Shown piece by piece: positions 46,238 through 58,222 of a stretch of 64,000 bases of DNA. Every line of letters begins with the position of its first letter. Position 1 is the stretch's first letter. Under the pieces are notes generated by a model. The model had not been told where the DNA came from, searched no databases, and worked only from the letters and a program-made list of their open reading frames with translations. Location of the stretch: contig NC_041685.1 of the NCBI RefSeq assembly GCF_900005765.1, positions 682,001 to 746,000 of the forward strand, read 5' to 3'. The position numbers were made by a program, and so were the translations under genes. This DNA comes from Plasmodium relictum. Its lineage: Eukaryota; Apicomplexa; Aconoidasida; Haemosporida; Plasmodiidae.

Positions 46238-47141
46238 ATTTCTAAAGCAAAAAAGTAAATAAAATAAAACAAAATAATAAAAAATTTAAAGAAAAAATAA
46301 ATATATTGTAAAACATCTATATAATAAAAACAATATTAAAGAAAAAGAATAAAAAAATTGTAAAATCTATAATATAGAAATGCAGTTGAAAGAAAATATC
46401 AAATAAATTATAATATTTAAAAATAAAAAAATAAAAAATAAAACAAATAAACAAATTAATTATAACAATATTTATTAAATAAACAAAATTAAAATAAAAT
46501 TATTGTTATGCATATTTATTTATTTTATTTTTTCTTTTTTTAAACAAATATTTTTTTTATAAATCTATAATAAAATTACGTATTAAATATATATATATAT
46601 TTGTTATAAAAGTATTACTGTAAAATAACAACAAAAAATATAAAAAAAATCTATGCATTTAGCGTAAGAGTATGATATTACTTTATTTTTTTTTTTTTTT
46701 TTTTTTTTCAATTTTTCCTATATATTTTTATAAAATATTTTTTTTTTTTTGAGATTATTTTTTTATTTAATATTTAATTATTTCATTAATATTATAAATT
46801 ATAATTTCTTAATTTCGTTTTTTTTCTTCTTTTTTTTATATTGTTACTAAGAATATAAAAAATTAAAAAATGATATAATTATAAAATTATGCATTAATCC
46901 AAAGATACATATAATAAGCATATTTTCATCTGCTTTTGAAATTGCTTAAATACAGGAATATTTTAAGGTTAATAATACATACATATATATTTATATATGA
47001 ACATGTTATAGATTAAAAAAAAAATTATTTTTTAAATATACTCTTATGATTTCAATTTTTTAAATTAACTAATAAAAATAAAATATTTCAAGTATTCAAA
47101 ATTTAGAAAAAATAAAATAAAATGATATATGTAATTCTAAA
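46238..47141. other. Divergent promoter region (2086-aa protein / RAP protein)
   Basis: About 0.9 kb between two start codons; AT-rich with T-runs (about 46688-46709). No exon or RNA gene recognised. Confidence 0.55.
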
Positions 47142-48726
47142 ATGAACTTCAAAATACTTAAAAATATAAAGAGGTACGATAAGATTTTCCATGAAAAGAA
47201 AAAATATATTGCTACTGAATCTATAATAAAAAATTCCTATTTAACAAAAGAATATTTTGATAAAAGCAAAAAAAAACAAATCAATCTTTTTAATTTTGTA
47301 CCACCTGAAAATTTTATATCTTCTTATTTTGAAAAACTAGATAAATGTTATTCAAATCCAAGATCTATTTTAAGGTAAAACTTTTGATTTTAATTTACAT
47401 ATTTATTTTTAATTTATCATATATACCCTTTTAAATTACTACTATTTTCTCATAAAAAAAAAAATATATATATATATATATATATTTTCCTATCTCTGTA
47501 GATTGTACAAAGATTATATTGAGAAAGAAGATTATCCAAATTACAATTGGTTAGTTAGATGTTTTTGCCAGTTAGCAAATGTATTTGGTTTTAATTCATT
47601 TTGGAGCGTTAAAGATAAAGAAGCAATTCATGATTTAAAACTATTTAAATATTTAGTGTATGATTTAATTGAAAAAAAAGAATTGATTAAACCGAGGCAT
47701 TGTCCTCGAATGCTTTATGCAATGTGTTGCTTAGATTATAGATGTTATTTTCTTATTCCTACGATTTTAGAAATAATTGAAAAAAACTTAGAAAGATTTA
47801 GAATTCCTACATTATGTATGATAAGTTTCTGTTTATCATATTTAGGTTTAACAAATAAAAATGTCCAATTTGGTTCAGAAAATAATTTATCAAGAAGTTA
47901 TAATTTAATAATAAAAGTATTAAACAACATATATGAGAGAAGAGAAGAAGCAAAAAATGATACAACAAATTTCTGTTGGTCATTACTATCTTACGTTTTA
48001 GTTATAAATAATATGTACGAATTTCCTTCAAAGGATAATAGTTTTTTACCAGATATTTTAACAAATGCCTGTAAATCTTTAACAAAAGAAAATATATCAG
48101 AAAGTGGATGGGTACAATACTTTTTATATATAACATTATATTGTTGCGATGTAGAAAAACCAAGTAATGAATTAGAAATAAAGAAAAGTATTCCATTCTT
48201 CATTCAAGAATATTTACATTTAAAATGGTTAGATAATATTTTAATAACTGCTCAAAATCAAGGCTCAGAAAAAATGCAATTAGAAATGGAAAACATTATA
48301 CAAAAATTAAGATTAAAAAATTTTTTCATTAATTTATCTGTTGGAAGAAAAATAGATGAACAGCATTGCTTTTTTACTTCTCATTTTTATAAACCTTTAA
48401 ATTTATGTATAGAATATGATTATTTTCATCCAATAGGTTTGAATAGGCCGCTGATTAGTGGAATAATATCATTAAAAAACAGAATTTTTAAAAAATTAAA
48501 TTTTAACGTTGTTAATATTCATAAATGTTTTTGGGATATTTTAACAGATGAAGAAAAGGAATCACAACTAATTAAAATAATTGAAGCTTTTCAGACAAAA
48601 CAAAAAGCAGACATGCCTAAAGAAAAAGAGTATTATGAAGAAAAACAATTTCATTCTAATATGCTCCATTTAAAACATAAGAGAGTCAAATTTCACAGTT
48701 GGCCACCAGAAAATATAACAATTTAA
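47142..48726 (+). CDS. RAP-domain protein, probably organellar RNA-binding
   Basis: Exons 47142-47374 and 47502-48726 (127-nt intron), 485 residues. The N-terminus (MNFKILKNIKRYDKIFHEKKKY) is basic with no acidic residue before 18, compatible with a mitochondrial presequence (inference). Residues about 90-350 form helix pairs (PRMLYAMCCLDYRCYFLIPTI; RIPTLCMISFCLSYLGL; NFCWSLLSYVL) like the helical repeats that precede RAP domains. Residues about 376-440 fit a RAP domain: LCIEYDYFHP (the iEvDgp.Hf position), GIISLKNRIFKKLNFNVVNIH and CFWDILTDEEKESQLIKIIE. RAP proteins are expanded in Apicomplexa and act on organellar RNA, notably fragmented mitochondrial rRNA (family knowledge). A C-terminal tail of about 45 charged residues follows. 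The domain call is good; substrate unknown. Confidence 0.8.
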
Positions 48727-48984
48727 AAAAAAATCTATCTTTTTTTTTTTTTTTTTGTATCCTTCATTCATTTTAATATTAATCTTTTATGTTTCTTCTT
48801 TTTTTTTAACTTTTTTGGTTAATAGAAAAAAAAAAAATAAAATTAATATGTTTTTTTTTTATTTTTATTTTTAAACAGATTAAAATTTAGTAAAAATCTA
48901 TATAATAAATATTTACAAAAAAAAAAAAAAAAATTTGTCTATATTTTTAGTAACTATTTTAAATAAATATTAATAAATATTATT

Positions 48985-49993
48985 TCAATTTTCAAAATTA
49001 ACAGTTAAAGTAGGAAATTTCTGCTTTAGTCTTTCTGTTATTTCATTTTTTATATTAAATGGTATTTTCATTTCTTCGTTTTCATCAATATTTTGAAATT
49101 TCAAAGAAACGGAATTATTAATATTTTCTTTATTAATTATTATATCTTTAATTATTACTTCTACTTCTATATAAAAAAAAAAAAAAAAAAAAATAAATAA
49201 ATAAATAATAATATAAAATAATAATTTTTTAAAAATATATTTTTAAATAAGTTTTAAATTATTATTTTCTAAAAAAATATTTATTATATATTATATTCGG
49301 TAACTTTGTAGAATATTTCACTCTATAATAAACTTCTAATATATAGATAATACATAAATTTTATATATAAATATTTTTAAGAATTTAAGTATATAATACA
49401 ACAGCTTTGTTATTTTTTTTTTTTTTTTTTCATCAATTACTTAAGAAATCGAAATAAGGCTTTAATTGATCTAAACAATTTTGGATATTTTCTTTATTAA
49501 TTTCGTCAAAATTAGTTATTATCACATTTGGTTCTTCTTTTTTTTCATTCCTAATATACTTTTTTAAGGTTTTTTTAATAACATGTGAAACAGTGATACT
49601 ATTAGAACTGCAAGTAACACAATTTCCTAGTAGTCTAATATATAAATTATTGTTTTTTATTTCTACTAATTCAACATCACCATTATCTATTTGTAGTTTA
49701 GGTCTTATTAAATTTAAAACTTTTTCTACATTTTCATGGTTTAATTCATAATATATTTCTCCATCCTTTTCTGATGATGATAAGATTTTAAATCTTGTTT
49801 TCCTTCTATTTTTTATATTTGTTTTATTTTTTAATACATTTAATGAACTATTTAATATTTTATTATTAAAAAGATCTAAGTTATTGTAAATAAATAACAG
49901 GTTTGTTTTTGTATATTTTAAACTAGTTATATTATTTACACAAAAAAAATATAAAACAACCATAAAAAAGAAAAAAATATATTTCATTTTCAT
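48985..49993 (-). CDS. NFU/NifU-like Fe-S cluster carrier, apicoplast-type, with second degenerate NifU domain
   Basis: Exons 49993-49441 and 49166-48985 (274-nt intron), 244 residues. The start is the first in-frame ATG (MKMKY), giving a signal-like hydrophobic stretch (IFFFFMVVLYFFCV) and then a basic Asn/Lys leader to about residue 70, the apicoplast pattern. NFU domain 1 covers about 80-148: VLNLIRPKLQIDNGDVELVEI and the cluster-binding CVTC (Cys125, Cys128), followed by VIKKTLKKYI. Without exon 2 the protein would stop after QLKPYFDFLSN. Splicing instead adds KVEVIIKD...SLKFQNID...KIPFNIKNEITERLKQKFPTLTVNF, which has the strand-helix layout of the cysteine-free second domain of plastid NFU proteins. 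Its job is to pass Fe-S clusters to apicoplast enzymes (inference from family and leader). Confidence 0.88.
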
Positions 49994-50195
49994 ATTATAT
50001 ATATAATTTAAACGCTTATATAAGAAAAAATTCAAGTATATATGATGTTTGATAATAAAAAAAAAAAAAATTAATACATAAATAAACGGGACAAACTATG
50101 TTAAGGAAATAAAAACATTTTTAATTTATCTATAAAAAATTACATATAAAAAAAAAAAGATTTAATTATTTATAAAATAAAATTTTTTTAAATAC

Positions 50196-50229
<34 letters not shown>

Positions 50230-50644
50230 ATTAAAAGAAGTATTGACACTTTATACTCATATTTAAAGGTATCATTATGTATAAAAGACTAAAATAGTTT
50301 TTTGAATTAAATTTCTTATAAAAACATTTTAATACCAATTTGTAAATAATAGTAATGGGGGAAAAAAAAAAAAAATGCATATGCAAATATGTGTTATGTA
50401 TATCAAATATAAAAAGTTACAATAATTAAAGTATGAATAAATAAAAATAATTTTTTTTAAAGTTGAAGAAAAATGAATCAAAAATTCCTTTTTATTTTAC
50501 TTTTCTTTTTTTAATTCTACGATATGTTGATAATAATAAGCTTTATAAAAATTAAATATATATGTTATGACAAAATTTTATTTTCTTAAATAAATATGAT
50601 ATATTTATCTTTAAAAAAAAAAAATTAAGTGAAATTTTTTCAGT
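49994..50644. other. Divergent promoter region (NFU / basic protein)
   Basis: About 0.65 kb between two start codons with a TA microsatellite at about 50200-50226. No coding exon recognised. Confidence 0.55.
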
Positions 50645-51841
50645 ATGATAAAAATTTATAAAGAATATTTTAAGGGGAAATATTATTTTAGTAATATATT
50701 TTCATATATATTATTATATCTACACAATAAAGAAAACTTCTTTAAGAAAAGAGCAAATAAAAACAACTTATTTAATAATTTTAAAAAATCATTTAGTTTA
50801 AAAAAGAAAGTTATAAATGATAAAAAAAAAAAAAATATAGTAATTCATTTTCCTTCAGAAGAAATTAGTAATTTTTATTTTCATTATTTTGTATATATGT
50901 TATTACCTAAGCTGAATTTAAGTGAAAATGACAAAAAAAAAATTATCGATAACGTATATTTAATTAATAATAAAATAGATGAAAATGTAAATATATACAT
51001 TTATAATAAAATAAATCAAGGCAACTATAATATAATTTTTTGTAATAAATTATTACCAAAGGAGAAATATAATTATACTGATACCTTCTTAATTTTCTTA
51101 GAAAATAAATATTTTCTTGATTTGTTTATGAAAATAAACAAAAGAAAAAAAAAAAGAAAACATCTATTTTTAAAAAGGAAAGAAAAGGATTTCAATGTTA
51201 TAAATTATAATTTTTATAAATTAAAAAAAAATAAAGTAGATACTTTATGCAATTGCTTATATGTCTTTTATTTGTCAAGTTATAACTTTAAAAAACAAGT
51301 AATAGTTAAGAGAAATAAGAGCTTAGATTTGCTTATAAAATATAATCAAATAACCAAAGAAATAAATAGTAACATACAATGGATAAATCACTATTCTTTT
51401 TATAAATTTTATTCTAACGCATATTTAAGTTTTCTTAATTATAGAATGCATATTTTTCAGAATGTCATCAAAAAGGTTATAGAAAAAAAAAAAAAAAAAA
51501 AAAATACTTTAAATGTTTTTTTAAAAATTAAAAATCTTACACTAAATTCAAATATATTTTTTGAATTCATAAATAAGCAAATTTTATATGTTGACTTTGA
51601 TCATGCTGCTGACATATATATTAAATTTTTAGAATTATATGAAAAAATTTCTTTATTCTCAAGTGTTAAAAATACCTCCGAACATAAAATTAGTAAAATT
51701 AATGAAAAAAAAAATTATAATAAAACCATTTTAATAAGAGAAATGAAAAAAAATGTGAACATACACATATGGAATAATGATGAGAAGGAAGATTTTTATT
51801 CCAATCTAACTAAAATTAAGTTTTGTAGATTTTTCAATTAA
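50645..51841 (+). CDS. Basic protein of unknown function (398 aa)
   Basis: Single reading frame from ATG to stop, 398 residues, very rich in Lys, Asn, Ile, Tyr and Phe, and strongly basic. The N-terminal about 60 residues contain no acidic cluster (MIKIYKEYFKGKYYFSNIFSYILLYLH), which could be a mitochondrial presequence (inference). A predicted beta/alpha core at about 65-160 (NIVIHFPSEEISNFYFHYFVYMLLPKL; NYNIIFCNKLL) and a C-terminal region (LYVDFDHAADIYIKFLELYEKI) look structured. The gene contains an uninterrupted run of 22 adenines (51483-51504) encoding polylysine, which makes the frame sensitive to sequencing or slippage errors. Family not recognised; an organellar ribosomal or RNA-associated protein is one guess. 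Confidence 0.65.
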   Translation: MIKIYKEYFKGKYYFSNIFSYILLYLHNKENFFKKRANKNNLFNNFKKSFSLKKKVINDKKKKNIVIHFPSEEISNFYFHYFVYMLLPKLNLSENDKKKIIDNVYLINNKIDENVNIYIYNKINQGNYNIIFCNKLLPKEKYNYTDTFLIFLENKYFLDLFMKINKRKKKRKHLFLKRKEKDFNVINYNFYKLKKNKVDTLCNCLYVFYLSSYNFKKQVIVKRNKSLDLLIKYNQITKEINSNIQWINHYSFYKFYSNAYLSFLNYRMHIFQNVIKKVIEKKKKKKNTLNVFLKIKNLTLNSNIFFEFINKQILYVDFDHAADIYIKFLELYEKISLFSSVKNTSEHKISKINEKKNYNKTILIREMKKNVNIHIWNNDEKEDFYSNLTKIKFCRFFN

Positions 51842-52857
51842 ATTTTTACATTCAAATTTTTTTAAATTCACTTTTATATTCTTACATTCGTATTTTTATT
51901 TTTTACAATTTTTAAATTATATTTTTTTCTTTTTTTCCCTATTCTTAATTTTTTCATTTTTTTTTTAGTTTTTTTAAACTTTATATCAACAGACTTTTTT
52001 TTTAATTTTTATTTTCAATTAATTTGAATTTACAATTTTTATTTTTAATCATAAATTTTATATTCCTTTATTAATAACGCATATAAATATAGATTATAAT
52101 ATGCATTTTTATACTAAAAAATAAATTTCAAATATATTTATTAATATTTTAAATTTAATTTTCTTCTTAATATATTATATAAAAATTTTAAGCCTATAAT
52201 AAAATAATGTATTTAATTTTTTTAATTTTCAATAAATAATATTATTTTTTCTCAATTTTTTTTTTTTTCTCTTTTTTTTTCTTTTTTTCTTTCCCTTTTT
52301 GCTTTTCTTCTTTTTTTTCTTTTTCAAATTTTCCTTTTTTTTTTATGATATTTTTACTTTTTATCTAAATGCTAATATTATATACTTAATTATATAATAT
52401 TCTATCAATTTTTATTAAATTTTTTATTATAAAAACTTCATTTTTATATATTATTTTCTTTATCTATAAGATAACCTCTTGTAATTGTTCATACATAGAT
52501 TAGAAAAATAATAATTTATATGAAAAAAAATTAAAATAATTTTATTTTTATTATTTGTGCAACTAAAAAAAAAAAAAAGAAAAAAAATTAGATTTCTATC
52601 TACAGAATAATATATATATATTCTTATATTAATTTGTGTACATATGAAACTACTGTTTAATTTTCAATTTTTTTTTTTATTAAATGAAAAAATTAGTTTT
52701 TAGTGTTGTTATAAAATAAATATTAAGTTATTAATAAAAGAAAACTTTGAGTTATAAGTATGTATAATTGTTATGATATATAAAATATTTTTTATTTATT
52801 CGTTTTACATTTTTATATGTATAAATTATTTTTAAAAGAAAAATTTTCTGCAAGAAA
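51842..52857. other. Intergenic spacer
   Basis: About 1.0 kb between two plus-strand genes, with a pyrimidine-rich block (T with scattered C) at about 52245-52345. No exon or RNA gene recognised. Confidence 0.55.
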
Positions 52858-55766
52858 ATGATTTACATTTTAGGAAAAGAGAAATTAATTAGCTTGAATG
52901 AAGATAACATAAATGATGAAAATTATTTATTAATTAAAAATATTTTAAAAGATGAAAATGTAAGTATTAATAACTGGGTAGAGGTTAGTTTACTTTTTCA
53001 TAAAAAAAATTATTACAAATTATTTCTTGATTTGATAAAAGAAGGAGAAATACATTTTAATAACAATAATAACACAAATTTTAATGTATTACTATTAATG
53101 TATAATTTAGAAAAAATAATAAATGTTAAGAATGCTAATAAGGAAGATGAATTAAAAATAAAAGTAGAAAATTTAGTAAATCAAATAGAAAAAAAAAAAA
53201 CAGAAGCAAAAAACTTTGAAAATATTAAAGATGATTATGATTATTTATCACATTTTTTAATTAAAGGAATATATAATGTAAGCATATATTTATATTTATT
53301 AAATAAATATGATAATAAAAGTGGTAGTACAAATTTGTCATCATCACTTAATAATTCATTAAATTCAATGAATTTAAAAGGCAACATTAATAATGAATAT
53401 ATTAATCCTCTCAACTATTTAATTGATAGTATAAATATTTTTATATATTTACTAAAAATAAACAATTATGATTTTGTTTCATCAATTTATTTATCATTGT
53501 CTTTATGCCTAATGTATAAATTAGATGTATGTATTGATTTTTCTTCCTATGTATTGATAAGGATAATACATTTTCAAAATTTTTTAAAGAGTTTATCTGA
53601 AAAATATAAAAAAACATATCTAAACATTTATGATGAATGTAATGTTAATAATTTTAAAGAAGAATCAAAAAGTGATACACATTTTATGAATCACAAAAAA
53701 AGAGATAGTAACATTAGTAGTAATAATTATACTAATACTATTAAAAATAATACTATTAATAATAAAAATGATATTAATAACAATGATCTTAATAACAATG
53801 ATATTAATAACAATGATGTTAATAACAATAATACTAATAACAATGATATTAATAGTAATTTAAATATTGAAAATATATTAAAATGTACCAGAATAAAAAA
53901 TCTATTAAATGTATTAAACAGTTTTAAATCAATAATAAAATATATTATAGGTATTTGTTATATGAAAAAGAAAAATTTTAGCTGTGCTTCATTATGTTTT
54001 ACTTCTTCTTTAAAAAACTACAATTATTGTTCATCTTATTTAACAAATTCTTGGTTATTACTTATGAATTATTTAAATAAAATTTCTGAAAATAATGATT
54101 TTATAAAAAATGATCAATATAATTTTTTAAAGTATTCTAATAATTCTTCTAGATTTTATCATTTTGAAAGTTTTGAAAATTATGAAAGTGATGGTAAAGA
54201 ACAAAATATAATAAATTATGAATCCTACATAAAAAATTTAAATGATAAGAAAGTAAAAGAATACGATTTTGAAAACAAAGAATTAAAATTAAATGGTGGA
54301 GATGTAGAGAATAAAATAAAAAGCTACAATACAATAATGCTTAATTTAAATGAAAATAAAGAAAATATATTAAGTAATTATAACATAAAAAATAATTTAA
54401 AAAAGATACATATAAAAGAAATAATAAATTTAACTTTATTTTATTACCATAGTTACATAGTAAAGGGAATAATAAATTATTCAAAAAACCTTCATACAGC
54501 ATTGAATTGTGAAAAGGCTTATTATATTGATAAAAATGACATTTATGAATATGATGAATCTATTGAATTAGTTAATAATGAAAACATGTTTATAAAAAGT
54601 GAGTATTACAATGTTTTTTTAGATAATAATATGATATCTATGTATTTAGATTTATGCGAAATATGGTTGATACTTGGTAATAATAAATCTATTATTCTTT
54701 TGAAAATTATAAAAGAAAAAATTAACTTCAATTATGTAAATAAGAAATTTTTAAGTAAGTATTATTTTCTAATAGGTATGCATTATCACATAATAAAAAA
54801 TATGAAAAAGTCGTTGAAATATTATCATAAGAGTTTTCTTATTTATAAAAATAATATAAGTAGATATTATTACACTATATGTTGTATATATTTAAAAAAA
54901 TATAACAAAGCAAAAAAAAATTTAATATATTTATATAAAAAATGTAAAAATGCATATATAATTAAATTGTATGTATTTTTTTTTGTTCATACATCTAACA
55001 TATATTTAAATTATAACTTAATAAATAAAAATAAAATTATGCCTAATTTAAATATAGAAAGAAGCGATGAAAATAATATTATTACAAAAAATGAAAATTA
55101 TGTGCAAGAAAAAGAAAACACAAAAGACGTATACTATATTTATAATCATAAATTCTTAAAAAGTGATAAAAGCAATGAAATGAAAATAGTCTTTAAAATG
55201 TTGCAAAATATGATGAATATTTTGAATAATAATGAAAAAATGTTTTTAAATAATTTAGATATAAAATTGATGAAGACGAAAATTTATGAATTATTAATTA
55301 CAAAATATAATGAAGATAACATTGAATCATATTTTAAGTTATTAAATGAAATACATGAAGTAAGAAATTTTTTTAATAATAAAAGCAGTTTTCCAAAAAT
55401 ATCTTATGAATTAATTAATAATTACATAATTTCTATGTTTTATTGTAATTTTAAAGAAAAAAGTTTAGAATTAATGGAATTATTAAAATGCGAAATTTTT
55501 AATAAATTAAAAAAATTCGTTAAATATTACAATTATGTGATATGTAAAAGCGATATTGAAAAAAAAGAAGCAAATTTACTATATAAAAAGCAAAATTTTA
55601 GTAATAACAATAATACTAAAAAAAAAAGAGAGGGAAAAGAAAGTGATTGTCATTTCCTCAAAAAGGATGGTAATAATAATACAAGTAGGAAAAGAACATA
55701 CGATTATAATGGAATTATAAGTAAAAGAAGAAAAAATAAAGATTGTCCTAATATCAATAGCAATGA

Positions 55767-55806
<40 letters not shown>

Positions 55807-57731
55807 GAAAGTAAAAATATTTTAAGCAATGACTCAGGAACAGAAAATAAAAAAAAAAAAAAAAGTGATGAGATAAAAATAATAAACAAAAAAAAGTTAA
55901 AGTATATAAGAAATATATTAAGATTACATAGAATATGTGAAATAAGAAATAACTTAACAAATAATAAATCCTTAAAAGAAATATATATAAAAAGAGCAAA
56001 AAAAGAAAGATACAAGCACATTATTAATTATTTAAAAAAATTATATATTACAGTATGTTTCAATAATGCAATGTTATTAGAATTAATTGGTTACAAAGAT
56101 ATATCTATCAATATATATAAATTATTTACACATATGTATGTAAATTATGAATGCGCATATATTAGACTAGCAAACATATACATTAAAGATAAAAATTATT
56201 CTAAAGCAAAAGAAGTGATAGATAATGGATTAAAAAAAAATTGTAATTCTTTAAATTTATTTTTATTAAAATCTTATTTACATTTTAAAAGAAAGCATTA
56301 TGATTATAGCATATATGCTTTAGAGAAATTAAGAAAAAATGATTGTTGTAAAAATAACATACTTATTAATACATATTTAGCTATAATTAAATTTTTCAAA
56401 TTAAAGGAATGCAAAAGTACATTAGAAAAAAATTATTTAATAAATGACATTTATAATGAAATAAAAATTCTATCAAAAAAAAAAAATAATTTTTTTTTAG
56501 CTAATTTAATATCTATATTACTTAGTGTAAATCATAAATATGAATTATCTCATGAATCATTTCAGTTAATATTAGATTCCTGCGATAAATTATCCTTTTA
56601 TTATTTGTCTAGTTTAAGGAATATAGTTCTTCACATGTTTAATAATTTAATTAGAAATAATCACTTAATAAATAATAAATTATTTTTAAATAAATTAAAT
56701 GTATTTTTTAATTTAAGTTTAAGAAATGGAATAAATGATAAAAAATTCTTTTTATATTATTCTAATTTCTTGCATATATTAGAAAAATTTGACGATGCTA
56801 TTAATTTATTATATTCTTGCTATGTAAAATGGCCTCATGATTTATCTATATTAAATTCTCTAATTATATGTATTGATTCATGTGTTTCAAAATATTTAAG
56901 TTATGATTATGTTGAGTTAAAAAATATTTTTCTTATGAAGGATTTAATTAATTTTTCTTTCATTGTTATATATACATTATTATATTTTAAACATTTTTCT
57001 ACAACATCTGAGCTTGTTGGATCAGGTATATATAAATTAACACAAAGATCAAATAAAATTATAAAATTAAAAAAAATAAATAAAAATATTAATATATATT
57101 TATATATTAATTAACGTCAATTTTAATATAAATACATAAATGTTAATTTTTATTTTTATTTTTATTTTTTATTTTTTATTTTTTTTTTTTTTTATTAATA
57201 GATGAACATTATAATTATTACAAAGAAGAGGATTATATAATTGAGGTAAAAAAAAAGAGTATTGAAAATTTAGCAAGTAGAAAGTATTTAGTTTCAACAT
57301 ATAAAAAGTTTGAAGAAAAAATAAAACCTTATATTGAAAGTAGTCTTCCTGCAATGTTGAAGCAAAAAAAAATGTATCATATGAAAAAAATAAATATACA
57401 AAAAAAAATATATGAAGAGAAAAAAAGGAAAAAGATGAGCTTAGAAATACAAAAATTAAAAAGTCAAGAAATTTTACAAGAAGAATTATTGAGAGATGCG
57501 AAGGAGTTAACTAATCAGATATCTGAGCAAAACGTAAAGAGACTAAATCAAATTGAAAAAGTTAATCAAAACATTGACTTGAATAATACAAATACAAGTA
57601 TAAAGGGAATAGTAAATAATAAAGATGAAGATAAAAGTCCCAATGAAATAGATTATAATTCTTCATCAAATAGTTCAGATTTATTTGAAGAAAAAAATCC
57701 GGCTAAAAAAAGAAAAAAAGTGATTGACTAA
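52858..57731 (+). CDS. CTR9-like TPR protein (candidate PAF1-complex subunit), two exons
   Basis: Exons 52858-57025 and 57202-57731; 4698 nt, 1565 residues. The donor GTATAT at 57026 and the acceptor at 57200-57201 keep frame. Similar in layout to CTR9, which scaffolds the PAF1 transcription-elongation complex. The N-terminus has an NWVEVSLLFHKKNYYKLFLDLIKEGE segment resembling the CTR9 start. TPR-like helix pairs recur (YFLIGMHYHIIKNMKKSLKYY, YYTICCIYLKKYNKAKKNLIYLY, AYIRLANIYIKDKNYSKAKEVIDNGL, NSLNLFLLKSYLHFKRKHYDYSI). The second exon supplies a long basic coiled coil (KKFEEKIKPYIESSLPAM...KKIYEEKKRKK) and an acidic Ser/Asn tail ending AKKRKKVID. Inserts include an NNND tandem repeat (about 305-330) and a polyasparagine run (about 970-982). 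The TPR call is strong; CTR9 identity is moderate. Confidence 0.7.
53771..53852 (+). repeat. 15-nt tandem repeat encoding NNND[ILV] in the CTR9-like gene
   Basis: About five imperfect copies of a 15-nt unit (core AATAACAATGAT) encoding Asn-Asn-Asn-Asp-Ile/Leu/Val. In-frame, so copy-number change would not disrupt the protein. Confidence 0.85.
55770..55803 (+). repeat. (AAT)n polyasparagine tract in the CTR9-like gene
   Basis: A run of about 11-13 AAT codons giving polyasparagine between two charged segments, a typical Plasmodium low-complexity insert. Confidence 0.9.
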
Positions 57732-58222
57732 GTTGTTCTTATTAAAATAAAAAAAGGAAATAAATAAAAATAAATAGAAAATAATTAAAACAATAATAAA
57801 ATAAAGAATAATTTTAAAATAAAAATCATTTAACAATAATTATCATGAAATAATATTTTAAAACAGAATAAAAAAAAAAAAAATTATTAAATAGTTAAAA
57901 AGCATGAATAGTAATTGATATATAATTTAAAAAAAAAAAAATATAAAATAATAATCGTTAATTTTGAAAAAAATTATATTTGTTTTTAATAAAATATAAG
58001 TAAATATAATTTATTAAAAAAAAAAAAAATTAAAAAAAAAGTTTATTCTGTAACACATATACTTTAACAGAAATAAAATGTATATACAATATACATATTT
58101 ATTGTTGTATATTAAAAAAATAAATGCAATTATCAAATTTAACTTTTTTAAAAATAAAAATAAGGGATTATGTAAAAATATATAATAATAAAAAGAGGTT
58201 ATTATAAGTATGTTGGAGGAAT
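57732..58222. other. Convergent intergenic spacer
   Basis: About 0.49 kb between the 3' ends of the CTR9-like and MATH-like genes, A-rich. No exon or RNA gene recognised. Confidence 0.55.

Noticed and set aside
55704-56021. Minus-strand Leu/Phe-rich frame
   Set aside because: Antisense shadow of the Asn/Lys-rich part of the CTR9-like gene; composition mirrors AAT and AAA codons.
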